A stretch of 64,000 nt of DNA, from assembly GCF_900110555.1 (NCBI RefSeq), contig NZ_FOEE01000017.1:1-64000 (forward strand), given 5' to 3'. Position numbers and translations under genes: made by a program. The notes below the pieces were generated by a model that saw only the letters and a list, made by a program, of their open reading frames with translations, made no database searches and was not told the origin of the DNA. Of the stretch, positions 7,902 through 16,976 are shown one piece after another. The DNA comes from Trujillonella endophytica (lineage in GTDB: Bacteria; Actinomycetota; Actinomycetes; Mycobacteriales; Geodermatophilaceae). Each line of letters begins with the position of its first letter. The first letter of the stretch is position 1.

Positions 7902-10742
7902 CTAGCGACCCAGCCGCTGGGCCAGCAGCTCGGCGAGGTGCACGCCCTGGCGTCCGGCGAGGTCGTCCAGCTGGGTGCGGCAGGAGAAGCCGTCGGCCAG
8001 CACGACGCCGTCCTCCGGCAGCGCCGCCACCGCCGGCAGCAGCTGGTGTTCGGCGATCGCGACCGACACGTCGTGGTGGCCCTTCTCCACGCCCCAGTTG
8101 CCGGCCAGCCCGCAGCAGCCGCCCAGGCGCCGGAGCTCGGCGCCGGCGTCGCGCAGCAGCTGCTCGTCCGTCGCCCACCCCATGGTGGCGTGGTGGTGGC
8201 AGTGCGGCTGGGCCACGACGGGCACCCCGGTCAGGTCCGGCGGCTCCCACCCCGGGGTGTCGCGCAGCAGCTCGGCCAGCGTTCGCGTCGCGGCGGCGAC
8301 CGCCTCGGCACCGGGCACCATGTCCTTCGCCTCGCCGCGCAGCACCGCGGTGCAGGACGGCTCCAGGCCCACGATCGGCACCCCGGCCGCGGCGAGCGGG
8401 GCGAGCGCGGCGACCGTCGGGGCGAGCACCCGGCGCGCGGCGTCGAGCTGGCCGGTCGTGATCCACGTCAGCCCGCAGCAGGTGTCGGCGCCCGTCACCT
8501 GCACCCGGTAGCCGGCGTCCTCGAGCACCGCGACGGCGGCGCGCGCGACCGACGGCGCGAAGTGGTCGGTGAAGGAGTCCACCCAGAGGGCGACCGGCGG
8601 TCCGTCGGAGGTCACCGTCGACGGCACGGCCGGCCTGGCCGCCCACTCCGCCCGGAACGTGCGCGGCGCGAACGCCGGCAGCGAGCGGCGCTGGTCGACC
8701 CCTGCGGTCCACTTGGCCAGCCGCCCGCCGAGACGGGAGGTCATCATCGCGTTGGCCAGCCGCGGAACCCGCGCCGCCAGGTCCGACCAGAACGGCAGCC
8801 GGCCCAGGACGTAGTGCGCGCGCGGCCGGATCCGGCCCTTGTAGCTCTGGTGCAGCACCTCGGACTTGTACGTCGCCATGTCGACGCCGGTCGGGCAGTC
8901 GCTCGAGCAGCCCTTGCACGACAGGCACAGGTCCAGGGCGTCGTGCACCTCCGGCGAGCGCCAGCCGGTGACCGGGCCACCCGGGGCGAGCATCTCCTGC
9001 AGCACCCGGGCGCGGCCGCGGGTGCTGTCCTTCTCCTCGCGGGTGGCGACGAAGGACGGGCACATCACCCCGGCGGACGCCGACAGGTCCGCCCGGCACT
9101 TGCCGACGCCGGTGCAGCGGTGCACGGCGTTGGAGAAGTCGCCGCCGTCGTGCGGATAGGCCAGCGCCAGGCCGGTCGTCAGCCGCGGCGCCGCGGACAC
9201 CCGGATGTCGGCGTCCACCGGCGCCGGCCGCACGAGGATGCCGGGGTTGAGGACGTCGTCGGGGTCGAACACCGCCTTGACACGCTCGAACAGCGACAGC
9301 ACGCGCCCCGAGTACATCGAGGCGAGCAGCTCCCCGCGTGCTCGGCCGTCGCCGTGCTCGCCGGAGATCGATCCGCCGTGCCGGGCGACCAGGGCGGCGG
9401 CGTCGGTGACGAACGCCCGGTAGGCACCCCGGCCGCGGTCGGGCTCGCGGCCGAACGGGAAGTCGATCCGCACGTGCACGCAGCCGTCGCCGAAGTGGCC
9501 GTAGGGCACGCCCTGCAGGTCGTGCTCGGCCAGCAGCGCGTCGAACTCGCGCAGGTAGGTGCCGAGCCGCTCGACCGGGACGGCGGCGTCCTCCCAGCCG
9601 GCGTGCGCCGGGCGCCCGTCGGACGTGCGGGCGGCCAGGCCGGCGCCGTCCTCGCGGATCCGCCAGATCGCCGCGGCCTGCGCGACGTCGGTGACCACGA
9701 GGGAGTCCAGCGCGCCGGCGTCGGCGAGGACGCCCTTCGCCTTCGCCTCGATCTCGGCCACGGAGTCGCCGGTCAGCTCGACGACCAGCCAGCCGCCGCC
9801 GCGGGGGAGGTCGGGCACGACCGCGGCGGGGACGTCGCGCAGCCGCTGCACGATCCGCTCGTCGAGGCCCTCGACCGCGGTCGGGCCGTGGGGGAGCAGA
9901 GCGGGGGTGGCGTCGGCGGCGTCGGCCATCGACGGGTAGCCGAGCACGACCAGGCCGCGGTACGGGGCATCGGCGACCAGCCGCACCGTGGCCCCGAGCA
10001 CGAGGGCGAGCGTGCCCTCGCTGCCCACCAGGGCCCGGGCGACGTCGAAGCCGCGCTCGGGCAGCAGGTGCTCCAGCGAGTAGCCCGACACCTGCCGGCC
10101 GAAGCGCCCCAGCTCGGTGCGGATCGCCGCGAGGTCCCCGGCGACCAGTTGCTGCAGCCGGTCGAGGGTGGCCGATCCCGCCACGGGCCCGGCGCCGAAC
10201 GTCAGCCGCTCGCCGCCGCCGGTGACCACGTCGAGGCCGACGACGTTGTCCGACGTCCGCCCGTAGCCCAGCGCCCGGGACCCGCACGCGTTGTTGCCGA
10301 TCATCCCACCGACCGTGCACCGGTTGTGCGTGCTCGGGTCCGGCCCGAAGCGCAGCCCGTGCGGCCGGACCGCGGACTGCAGCGCGGCCTGCACGACCCC
10401 CGGGTCGACCGTCGCGGTCCGCGCCTCGGCGTCGATCGAGCGGACCCGCGTCAGGTACCGGCTGGTGTCGACGACGACGCCCGTGCCGACCGCGTTGCCG
10501 GCGATCGAGGTGCCCGCCCCGCGCGCGGTCAGCGGAACGCCGAGGGACCGGCAGACCTCGAGGACGGCGACCAGCTCGTCGGGGTGCCGCGGGCGGACCA
10601 CCGCACGCGGGAGCACGCGGTAGAGCGATCCGTCGGAGGAGTACAGGGCCCGGGCCAGGCCCGAGTCGTCGACATCGGTCAGGCCGGCGCGGCGCAGCGC
10701 GGCGCCCAGCTCGGTGGCCTCGGCGGCGGCGGTGCGACTCAC
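7902..10742 (-). CDS. FAD-linked oxidase fused to Fe-S/Cys-rich domain (D-2-hydroxyacid dehydrogenase type, 946 aa)
   Basis: Large fusion enzyme. Residues about 35-215 are an FAD-binding PCMH domain (ARGAGTSIAGNAVG, VGGMIGNNACGSRALGYGRT). About 240-490 is the FAD-oxidase C domain with HFGDGCVHVRIDFPF and GSISGEHGDGRARGE. About 540-650 is a 4Fe-4S domain (CTGVGKCRAD and CLSCKGCSSDCPTGVD). The last 250 residues contain two CCG modules (TCCGLTW, CCGLAGNWG). This architecture belongs to D-lactate, D-2-hydroxyglutarate or glycolate dehydrogenases passing electrons to the membrane chain. The GTG start begins MSRTAAAEA; the nearby ATG at 10747 runs into a stop after one codon. It stands alone, so substrate is undetermined. 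Confidence 0.9.
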   Translation of the reverse strand: MSRTAAAEATELGAALRRAGLTDVDDSGLARALYSSDGSLYRVLPRAVVRPRHPDELVAVLEVCRSLGVPLTARGAGTSIAGNAVGTGVVVDTSRYLTRVRSIDAEARTATVDPGVVQAALQSAVRPHGLRFGPDPSTHNRCTVGGMIGNNACGSRALGYGRTSDNVVGLDVVTGGGERLTFGAGPVAGSATLDRLQQLVAGDLAAIRTELGRFGRQVSGYSLEHLLPERGFDVARALVGSEGTLALVLGATVRLVADAPYRGLVVLGYPSMADAADATPALLPHGPTAVEGLDERIVQRLRDVPAAVVPDLPRGGGWLVVELTGDSVAEIEAKAKGVLADAGALDSLVVTDVAQAAAIWRIREDGAGLAARTSDGRPAHAGWEDAAVPVERLGTYLREFDALLAEHDLQGVPYGHFGDGCVHVRIDFPFGREPDRGRGAYRAFVTDAAALVARHGGSISGEHGDGRARGELLASMYSGRVLSLFERVKAVFDPDDVLNPGILVRPAPVDADIRVSAAPRLTTGLALAYPHDGGDFSNAVHRCTGVGKCRADLSASAGVMCPSFVATREEKDSTRGRARVLQEMLAPGGPVTGWRSPEVHDALDLCLSCKGCSSDCPTGVDMATYKSEVLHQSYKGRIRPRAHYVLGRLPFWSDLAARVPRLANAMMTSRLGGRLAKWTAGVDQRRSLPAFAPRTFRAEWAARPAVPSTVTSDGPPVALWVDSFTDHFAPSVARAAVAVLEDAGYRVQVTGADTCCGLTWITTGQLDAARRVLAPTVAALAPLAAAGVPIVGLEPSCTAVLRGEAKDMVPGAEAVAAATRTLAELLRDTPGWEPPDLTGVPVVAQPHCHHHATMGWATDEQLLRDAGAELRRLGGCCGLAGNWGVEKGHHDVSVAIAEHQLLPAVAALPEDGVVLADGFSCRTQLDDLAGRQGVHLAELLAQRLGR

Positions 10743-10797
10743 GACATGACCCTACGGGCGCCGCCCGGACCCCCGACGTCCCCCTGCCGGGGCGCGG

Positions 10798-12264
10798 TCA
10801 GGCCGGGGCGTCGAGCGGCAGGACGCGGACCGCGAGGACGGCGACGTCGTCCTCGGCGCGATCGGGGACCAGCCGGGAGAGCAGCCGGTCGCACAGCGCC
10901 CCGGGCCCGACGCCGGCGAGGTCCGCGACGGTGGCGGCGACCCGCGCGAGCCCCTCGTCGATCCCCACCCGGCCGGCCTCCACCAGCCCGTCGGTGCACA
11001 GCAGGACCGTGTCGCCGGGGTGCACGACGGTCCGGTGGTCGGTGCGCCGCGCCGGCTCCTCGGTGCCCAGCATCCGCTCGGCCGGCGTCTCCAGCAGGCC
11101 GGTGCGCCCGTCGGGGTGCAGCAGCAGCGGCGGCAGGTGCCCGGCCGAGGACCACCGCAGCGCGCGGCCGCCGTCGGGCCCCGGACCCTCGAGCCGCGCG
11201 ACCAGGGCGGTGGCGAGCAGGCCCACGTGCAGGCCGGCGAGCACCCGGTCGACCCGGTCGAGGATGCGCGCGGGGCTGTCGGGGCGGTCGTAGGCCAGCG
11301 TCCGGACGGCGCTGCGCAGCTGGGCCATCGCGGAGGCGGCCTCGACGTTGTGGCCGACGACGTCGCCGATCACCAGCAGCGTCGCGCCGTCGGACTGCTC
11401 GAACGCGTCGTACCAGTCGCCGCCCACCAGCGCGTGCGAGCTCGCCGGCCGGTAGCGGACGGCGATGGCGAGCCCGGCGGGCTGCACCGGCGGCGTGAGC
11501 AGGCTGTGCTGCAGGGTCTCGGCCACCTGGAGCTGGCGCTCGTAGAGGCGGGCGTTGTCCACGGCCGGCGCCGCGCGGCGGGCCACCGCCACCGCGGCGG
11601 CGATCTCGGCCGCGCCGTGCGGCTCACGGCCGCCGCAGTTGACCAGCGAGAGCATTCCGAGGGCCGTGCCGCGCGCCTGCAGCGGCACGAACAGCGACGA
11701 CGTCGGATCCAGCCGCCGCCAGGCCGCGCGCACCTCCGGGTCCGGTTGCGCGTCGGGCCCGAGGTCGAGCGCGATCTCGCGCAGCTGCACCGGCTCGCCG
11801 GAGCGCAGGGCGGCGGTCAGCGACGACTGGTCGCGCGGGGCGGTGACCCGGCGGGAGATGTAGGTGCGGACGTCGGGGAGGCGGCCGGGGTCCCGGTGCG
11901 CGACGGCGGAGCGATCGGGGGAGCCGTCCTCCCCGAGCACGGTCACCGTCGCCCAGTCGGCGAGCCCGGGCACGACCAGCGCGGCGAGCTGGCCCGCGGC
12001 CTCGACGACGTCCAGGCTGCCGCTGAGCGCGTCGAGCGACCCGGCCGGGACGGGCGGCTCGCCGTCCGCCGCCACGCCCCCGCCCAGCCGCAGCGCCGGC
12101 CCGTCCGGCGTGTTCTCCGCGGTGATCGTCAGCGGCTCTCCGGTGTCCGGGTGCCGGCCGTGCCAGGTGACCGGGCCGCCGCGGACGGCGAGCGCGTCGG
12201 CCAGCGGGGAGAGGACAGGGGCGAGCCAGGCGGGTACCGACCCGTCCGCGGCCGATGCGCTCAC
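10798..12264 (-). CDS. GAF domain SpoIIE-type PP2C phosphatase (488 aa)
   Basis: A sensor GAF domain spans about 70-230 (a region with SSLFVPLQARGTALGMLSLV) and a SpoIIE/RsbU-like PP2C domain about 250-485. PP2C metal motifs are visible: GGDWYDAF, GDVVGHN, CTDGLVEAG and EDDVAVLAV. Known role of the family: dephosphorylation of anti-anti-sigma factors in stress signalling. No partner kinase or antagonist is next to it; a universal stress protein gene lies upstream in the same direction. GTG start. Confidence 0.9.
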   Translation of the reverse strand: MSASAADGSVPAWLAPVLSPLADALAVRGGPVTWHGRHPDTGEPLTITAENTPDGPALRLGGGVAADGEPPVPAGSLDALSGSLDVVEAAGQLAALVVPGLADWATVTVLGEDGSPDRSAVAHRDPGRLPDVRTYISRRVTAPRDQSSLTAALRSGEPVQLREIALDLGPDAQPDPEVRAAWRRLDPTSSLFVPLQARGTALGMLSLVNCGGREPHGAAEIAAAVAVARRAAPAVDNARLYERQLQVAETLQHSLLTPPVQPAGLAIAVRYRPASSHALVGGDWYDAFEQSDGATLLVIGDVVGHNVEAASAMAQLRSAVRTLAYDRPDSPARILDRVDRVLAGLHVGLLATALVARLEGPGPDGGRALRWSSAGHLPPLLLHPDGRTGLLETPAERMLGTEEPARRTDHRTVVHPGDTVLLCTDGLVEAGRVGIDEGLARVAATVADLAGVGPGALCDRLLSRLVPDRAEDDVAVLAVRVLPLDAPA

Positions 12265-12354
12265 CCTGCCCCCCTTCGTCCGCGGGCCGCTACGGCAGGG
12301 GACCGCTGGGCAGGGTACGGGAGCCCGCCGGCGGTCCGGCGGAGCCGGGCCCGG

Positions 12355-12816
12355 TCACGGGACGACGGTGACCGGCCACTCGCCGGCCCGGACCAGACGC
12401 AGTGCCAGGCTCCCCGCCACCCGGTGCCCGGGATGGGTCGAGGCGCCGACGACCACCACGTCGGCGCGCCGCTCCCGGGCGGCGGCGGTCAGCTCGCGGT
12501 AGGGGTTGCCGACCCGGACGACGAACTCCGCCGGCGGCGCACCGGGCTCGGCGAGCTGCTCCACCGCCTGCCCCAACTCGGCCTGCACGGCGTCCTGCAC
12601 CTCCCGCGCGGAGACCAGCGCCTGCGGGTCCAGGCCCGCGCCGATCGCGGCGGTCGTCGGCACCGGTTCGCGGACGTACACCAGGACCAGCCCGGCGTGC
12701 AGCCGGCGGGCCACGCCCACGGCGTAGGCGGCGGCGCGCAGGGAGGTGGGGGACCCGTCGACCCCGGCCACGACCGTCGACCCCCGCCGGTCGCCGGACG
12801 CGTGCTCGGGTGCCAC
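12355..12816 (-). CDS. universal stress protein (UspA family, 153 aa)
   Basis: Usp fold: STVVAGVDGSPTSLRAAAYA at the N-terminus (phosphate-contacting Asp and Ser/Thr) and the C-terminal ATP loop ADVVVVGASTHPGHRVAGSL, followed by a strand ending PVTVVP. Length is right for a single-domain Usp. GTG at 12816 is taken as the start because the open frame further upstream is the shadow of the genes on the other strand. It lies upstream of the PP2C gene with a 90-base gap and may be co-expressed with it. Confidence 0.85.
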   Translation of the reverse strand: MAPEHASGDRRGSTVVAGVDGSPTSLRAAAYAVGVARRLHAGLVLVYVREPVPTTAAIGAGLDPQALVSAREVQDAVQAELGQAVEQLAEPGAPPAEFVVRVGNPYRELTAAARERRADVVVVGASTHPGHRVAGSLALRLVRAGEWPVTVVP

Positions 12817-12921
12817 GGGGCGACCGTAGCGCCGGAGGTGGCGGCGGGGAGGCCGGTCCCGCGGCGCCCCGGCGGACCCGAACCCGGGTCCCCACCCGGC
12901 CGCCCGGCCTAGCATCGCGGC

Positions 12922-13653
12922 GTGCGTCGGCCCTTCCTCCTCCTGGCCACGCGCGCCGAGGACGCCGCCGCCGACGACGAGTACGCCGCGTTCCTCCGGT
13001 TCACCGGGCTGGGGGAGTCGCAGCTGCGGCGCGTGCGGCTGGAGGCCGCGCCGATGCCGGAGTTCGACCTGGACGACTACGCGGGGGTCCTGGTGGGCGG
13101 GAGCCCGTTCACCTCCAGCGACCCCGACGAGCGGAAGTCGGCGGTGCAGCGGCGGGTGGAGGCGGAGCTGTCCGCGCTGCTGGACCGGGTGGTGCCGGCC
13201 GACACGCCGTTCTTCGGCGCCTGCTACGGCATCGGCACCCTCGGGGTGCACCAGGGCGGGGTGGTGGACCGCACGTACGGTGAACCGGTCTCCTGCGTTC
13301 CGGTGACCCTCACGCCGGAGGGCCGGGCCGATCCGGTGCTGGCCGGGATGCCGGAGGTCTTCGACGCGCTGGTCGGGCACAAGGAGGCCTGCCGGGTGCT
13401 GCCGCCGTCCGCGGTGCTGCTGGCGAGCTCGCCCGGCTGCCCGGTGCAGATGTTCCGGGTCGGCCGCAACGTCTACGCCACCCAGTTCCACCCGGAGCTC
13501 GACGTCGCCGGTGTCGTCACCCGGGCGCGGGTCTACCAGCACGCGGGCTACTTCCCCCCGGTCGAGCTCGAGGAGCTCGTCAGGCGGATCTCGACGGCGG
13601 TCGTGACCGAGCCCGGCCGGATGCTGGCGACCTTCGTCGACCGCTACCGCTGA
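12922..13653 (+). CDS. class I glutamine amidotransferase-like protein (243 aa)
   Basis: GATase1 fold: the oxyanion/nucleophile segment FFGACYGIGTLG contains the catalytic Cys, and QFHPELD contains the catalytic His-Glu. VLVGGSPFTSS is the usual first glycine turn. GMP-synthase-like proteins of this kind act alone or with unlinked synthetases; the acceptor is unknown. It starts with GTG and its last 10 bases overlap the convergent TetR gene. Confidence 0.88.
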   Translation: MRRPFLLLATRAEDAAADDEYAAFLRFTGLGESQLRRVRLEAAPMPEFDLDDYAGVLVGGSPFTSSDPDERKSAVQRRVEAELSALLDRVVPADTPFFGACYGIGTLGVHQGGVVDRTYGEPVSCVPVTLTPEGRADPVLAGMPEVFDALVGHKEACRVLPPSAVLLASSPGCPVQMFRVGRNVYATQFHPELDVAGVVTRARVYQHAGYFPPVELEELVRRISTAVVTEPGRMLATFVDRYR

Positions 13654-14246
13654 TCCGCCTCCGGGGGGGCGACGCGCAGCGCGGCCAGCGCGCGGTCCAG
13701 CAGCCGGACGTACTCCTCGGTCGGCTGCTCGGGCTGCCAGGTCCGGAAGGCGGCGCTGAGCGCCGCGCCCGCCGCGCCGGTGAGCAGCCGGGCGTGCAGC
13801 GGGTCGTCGGGGAGCCGCCGCTGCGCCCAGGCGGCCAGTGCCCGCTCGACGAAACCGTGCGCGGAGCCCACGTACTCGCCGAACTCGGGGAACTCGCCCA
13901 GCAGCCGCCGCCGCAGGGCGAGCCCCTCGTGGGACCCCGCCGCGGCGAAGCCGCGGCAGATCCAGCACAGGTCGGCCCACGGGTCGTCGGTGCGCGGCGA
14001 CCGGTCGACGAGCTCGCGCAGCCGGCCGGCCATCTCCGGATCGGGGTCGAAGAGGGCGGCCACCTTGGTCGGGAAGTAGTTGAAGAAGGTGCGCCGGGAC
14101 GTGCCGGCGGCGGCCGCGACGTCGTCCACCGTGACCGCCGCGAAGCCGCGCTCGGCGACCAGCCGGACGGCCGCCGCCTGGATGCCCCGCCAGGTCCTCA
14201 GGCGGGACGCCGCCAGGCGGTCGGCGTCCCGCGTCGGCTCGGGCAT
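13644..14246 (-). CDS. TetR family transcriptional regulator (200 aa)
   Basis: N-terminal TetR helix-turn-helix at about 15-65 (AAVRLVAERGFAAVTVDDVA, GTSRRTFFNYFPTKVAALF), then a helical ligand domain. ATG 14246 gives a normal TetR N-terminus; an in-frame ATG at 14270 lies inside the operator-like palindrome and is less likely. The gene is divergent from the patatin-hydrolase pair, and a palindrome sits between them, so it probably represses both itself and that pair. Confidence 0.92.
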   Translation of the reverse strand: MPEPTRDADRLAASRLRTWRGIQAAAVRLVAERGFAAVTVDDVAAAAGTSRRTFFNYFPTKVAALFDPDPEMAGRLRELVDRSPRTDDPWADLCWICRGFAAAGSHEGLALRRRLLGEFPEFGEYVGSAHGFVERALAAWAQRRLPDDPLHARLLTGAAGAALSAAFRTWQPEQPTEEYVRLLDRALAALRVAPPEADQR

Positions 14247-14263
14247 GGTCCGGCACCCTAGGG

Positions 14264-14280
14264 CTTGCACTCAGTGCAAG
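14264..14280. promoter_or_regulatory. probable TetR operator, palindrome in divergent intergenic region
   Basis: CTTGCAC-TCA-GTGCAAG: perfect 7-bp arms around a 3-bp centre, placed 18 bases upstream of the TetR start and 63 bases upstream of the patatin start. Its central 11-mer GCACTCAGTGC also occurs in the palindrome upstream of mftD at 63789-63799. Confidence 0.65.
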
Positions 14281-14342
14281 GAAGCCCCTAGCGTTGCGCG
14301 CGGGCTCGGGTGTGCCGAGGGGACGCCGGGAGGACCGCGGGG

Positions 14343-15200
14343 ATGGCCGGAGACAGCGCGAGCCGGGCGCTGGTCCTGGGCGGGGGCGGCATCGCCGGCG
14401 TCGCCTGGGAGATCGGTCTGCTCGCCGGCCTCGCGTCGCACGGGGTGCACGCGCGTCGCGCCGACCTCGTCGTCGGCACGTCCGCCGGCTCGGTGACCGG
14501 CGCGCTGCTGCGCGGCGGCCGGGACCTGGCGGAGCTGTACGCCGAACAGCTGGCGCCCGTGCCCGACGGCGAGCCGGCCGTGGAGTTCGACGTCCTGACC
14601 CTGATGACGGCGATCGGTGCCGCACTCGCCGGCACGGCGGGGGAGCAGGACGCGCGGGCGCGGGTGGGGGAGTTCGCGCTCGCCGCCGACACCGTGCCCG
14701 AGGCCGACCGGCGTTCGGCGATCGCCTCGCGCATCGGTGACCCGCCGTGGCCTGCGCAGCGGCTGGTGGTCACGGCCGTCGACACGGCCGACGGCGCGTT
14801 CGTCGCCTTCGACGCCGACGCCGGGGTGTCCGTGCTCGACGCGGTCACCGCCAGCTGCGCCGTGCCCGGCCTCTGGCCACCGATCACCCTCGGCGGGCGC
14901 CGCTACATGGACGGCGGCATGCGCTCGGCGACCAACGCCGACCTCGCCTCCGGCTTCGACCGGGTGCTGGTCGTCGCGCCCGTCGACGGGAGTGCCGTGA
15001 ACGCGCTGGGCCCGGGTTTCGCCGCCGAGCTCGACGGCCTCCGGCGCACCGGTGAGGTGCACGTGGTCGTCGCCGACGACGCCTCGCGCGCCGCCTTCGG
15101 CACCAATCCGCTGGACCCGCGCACCCGGGAGCCCTCGGCCCGCGCCGGACGCGCACAGGCCGACGCCGTGGCCGCGCAGGTGCGGGCGTTCTGGTCGTGA
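14343..15200 (+). CDS. patatin-like phospholipase family protein (285 aa)
   Basis: Patatin fold with all catalytic elements in order: oxyanion loop LVLGGGGIAG near residue 10, nucleophile elbow GTSAGS near 48 (GxSxG), and catalytic Asp in YMDGGMRS near 195. It is predicted to be a cytosolic or peripheral lipid acyl hydrolase; no signal peptide is visible. ATG 14343 follows a GGGAGGA site. It is translationally coupled by a GTGA overlap to the alpha/beta hydrolase gene, suggesting joint action on a lipid or ester. Confidence 0.9.
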   Translation: MAGDSASRALVLGGGGIAGVAWEIGLLAGLASHGVHARRADLVVGTSAGSVTGALLRGGRDLAELYAEQLAPVPDGEPAVEFDVLTLMTAIGAALAGTAGEQDARARVGEFALAADTVPEADRRSAIASRIGDPPWPAQRLVVTAVDTADGAFVAFDADAGVSVLDAVTASCAVPGLWPPITLGGRRYMDGGMRSATNADLASGFDRVLVVAPVDGSAVNALGPGFAAELDGLRRTGEVHVVVADDASRAAFGTNPLDPRTREPSARAGRAQADAVAAQVRAFWS

Positions 15201-16117
15201 CCGTGGTCGAGGCGGGTGCCGCGCTCCCGGGCGGGACGTCGGCCGGCCCGCCGGAGCTGATCGAGACCGAGGTGCTCGGCACGCCCGTGTCGGTGCTGGT
15301 CGCGCACGCGCCACGGCCCCGCGCGGTGGTGTACGCGCTCCACGGGGGCGGCTCCGGCAAGGAGTACTTCGACCACCCGCTCGCGCCGTCCCTGTCGCTG
15401 CTGCGGCTGGGTCCGGCGCTGGGGTTCACGGTGGTCGCGCCGGACCGGCCGGGCTACGTACCCGACGACGGCGCCTCGTCGATGCCGGCGCAGCGGCGGA
15501 CCGACCTGCTCTACGCGGTGCTGGACACCGCCCTCGGCGACCGGGAACGTGGCGCGGGCGTGCTGCTGCTGGCGCACTCGATGGGCTGCATCTCGGGCAT
15601 CCGGATGGCGGCCGACGACCGGGGCGCCGACCTGCTGGGGCTGGACTTCTCGGGCACCGGGCTGCGCTGGGCGCGGGCGGTCCACGAGGCCACCGCCGCG
15701 GGCGACGGCCGCGTGGGCGGCAGCGACCTGGGCCGGCTGATCTGGGGGCACGAGGAGCTGTACCCGCCGGGCAGCCGCCGGGCCGTCCGGCCGGCCACCC
15801 CGGGGGCGGCGAGCGAGGGGACCGACATCGACGGCTGGCACGCGGAGCTGCCGCGTGCGGCCGCCCGCGTCCGCATCCCGACGCGCTACGTCCTCGCCGA
15901 GCACGAGGCGTGGTGGGAGGGCGGACGGGAGGCGCTGGCCGAGGTGGCCGCCCTGTTCACGGCCGCACCCCTCGTCGAGACCGCGATCGAGGCCGGCGCC
16001 GGGCACAACATCAGCCTGGGCTGGACGGCGCGGGCCTACCACCTGCGCGTGCTCGCGTTCGCCGAGCAGTGCATCGCGCGGCGCGCCGCGGCCGGTACCG
16101 CATCCGGCGCGCGCTGA
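15197..16117 (+). CDS. alpha/beta hydrolase (306 aa)
   Basis: Alpha/beta hydrolase fold with a YALHGGGSGK oxyanion segment near residue 50, nucleophile elbow LLLAHSMGCISG near 130 (serine in HSMG), and a C-terminal GAGHNISLG segment with the catalytic His. GTG start overlaps the patatin stop. Substrate unknown; context suggests esters released by, or shared with, the patatin. Confidence 0.85.
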   Translation: MTVVEAGAALPGGTSAGPPELIETEVLGTPVSVLVAHAPRPRAVVYALHGGGSGKEYFDHPLAPSLSLLRLGPALGFTVVAPDRPGYVPDDGASSMPAQRRTDLLYAVLDTALGDRERGAGVLLLAHSMGCISGIRMAADDRGADLLGLDFSGTGLRWARAVHEATAAGDGRVGGSDLGRLIWGHEELYPPGSRRAVRPATPGAASEGTDIDGWHAELPRAAARVRIPTRYVLAEHEAWWEGGREALAEVAALFTAAPLVETAIEAGAGHNISLGWTARAYHLRVLAFAEQCIARRAAAGTASGAR

Positions 16118-16164
16118 TCGCTCCGCCCGCCGATCCTGCTCGCGATGCTGCCGGCGGGCCGGCG

Positions 16165-16731
16165 TCAGCGGTGGGCCAGCACCTCGTCGAGGTGGGCCAG
16201 GGGATCGGGGGATCGGTCCTCGGCGAAGTCGACCAGCCAGACGCGGAACGCGGCCAGGACCTGCGCGACCTCCACGCGGAGCCGCCAGTCGGGTGCGTCC
16301 GGCGTGCCGTGGCGGGCGGTCAGCAGCCCGGCCAGGCGCTGCTCGTGCTCCTCCAGCGAGAGCAGGGGCCCGACGCCCGCCGCCTCCGCGTCGCGGACGA
16401 CCCGGAAGACCAGGCCCGCGGATCCGCCGGGGACCACGACGTCCTCGCCGAGGGCCCGCAGCCCCCGCCGCAGGACGCCGACGTCGTCGGCGTCCACCGG
16501 CGCGGCCGCGATCCACTCCGCCAGCCGGTCGGCCATCTCGTGCACCGGCGCCGAGAGCACCTGCTCCTTGGACGCGAAGTACCGGAAGAAGGTGCGCGGG
16601 GCGATCTGCGCGGCGGCGCAGATGTCGGCGACGGTGACCTTGGCGTAGCCGCGCTCGGCGAACAGGTGCAGCGCCGCGTCCACGGTGGCCGCGCGGGCGT
16701 GTGCGCGCTTGCGCTCCCGGAGTCCTTCGAT
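16165..16731 (-). CDS. TetR family transcriptional regulator, start codon unclear
   Basis: TetR helix-turn-helix: AALHLFAERGYAKVTVADIC and IAPRTFFRYFASKEQVLSA, then a helical effector domain. The first conventional start in frame is GTG 16683, which would delete helix 1. Upstream the frame continues with a normal TetR N-terminus (GLRERKRAHARAATV) to a stop at 16738-16740, without ATG, GTG or TTG. An ATC at 16731 has a GAGGTGAG site six bases ahead and gives a full-length protein; alternatively a one-base error hides GTG 16741. The coordinates assume the ATC start. Two adjacent GTGGCA-type palindromes lie upstream and are probably its operators. Confidence 0.75.
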   Translation of the reverse strand: MEGLRERKRAHARAATVDAALHLFAERGYAKVTVADICAAAQIAPRTFFRYFASKEQVLSAPVHEMADRLAEWIAAAPVDADDVGVLRRGLRALGEDVVVPGGSAGLVFRVVRDAEAAGVGPLLSLEEHEQRLAGLLTARHGTPDAPDWRLRVEVAQVLAAFRVWLVDFAEDRSPDPLAHLDEVLAHR

Positions 16732-16788
16732 GGCTGCTCACCTCGTCTGCCGGTCCGGCGAACCGGATCTGTCGATGATCGTCTCAAT

Positions 16789-16822
16789 GTGGCATAGTCT
16801 GCCTCGTGGCATACCGTGCCAC
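16789..16822. promoter_or_regulatory. two adjacent GTGGCA-N5-TGCC palindromes, probable TetR operators
   Basis: Site 1 (16789-16805) is GTGGCA-TAGTC-TGCCTC, imperfect in its last bases. Site 2 (16806-16822) is GTGGCA-TACCG-TGCCAC, perfect. They abut, 17 bases each, 60-90 bases upstream of the TetR coding start. The same arms and 5-bp spacing recur at 32911-32927 and 63786-63802. Confidence 0.55.
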
Positions 16823-16918
16823 CAAACCGCGGCCCCGTGCCGCCCGGACCCGAGGACCGGCCGTGCCCGTACCCCGCCCGCCGCTGCGCCTGGGCGCGCC
16901 GGCCGCCGGAGTGCGTGC

Positions 16919-16959
16919 GAGCTGCCCGGCCGGGTCGGGGAGGACCGGCCGGGCAGCTC
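16919..16959 (-). terminator. terminator hairpin
   Basis: A perfect 15-bp stem (GAGCTGCCCGGCCGG with CCGGCCGGGCAGCTC) and an 11-base loop directly downstream of the minus-strand binding-protein gene that ends at 16977. Confidence 0.75.
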
Positions 16960-16976
16960 GACGCGGGAGCGTCCGC

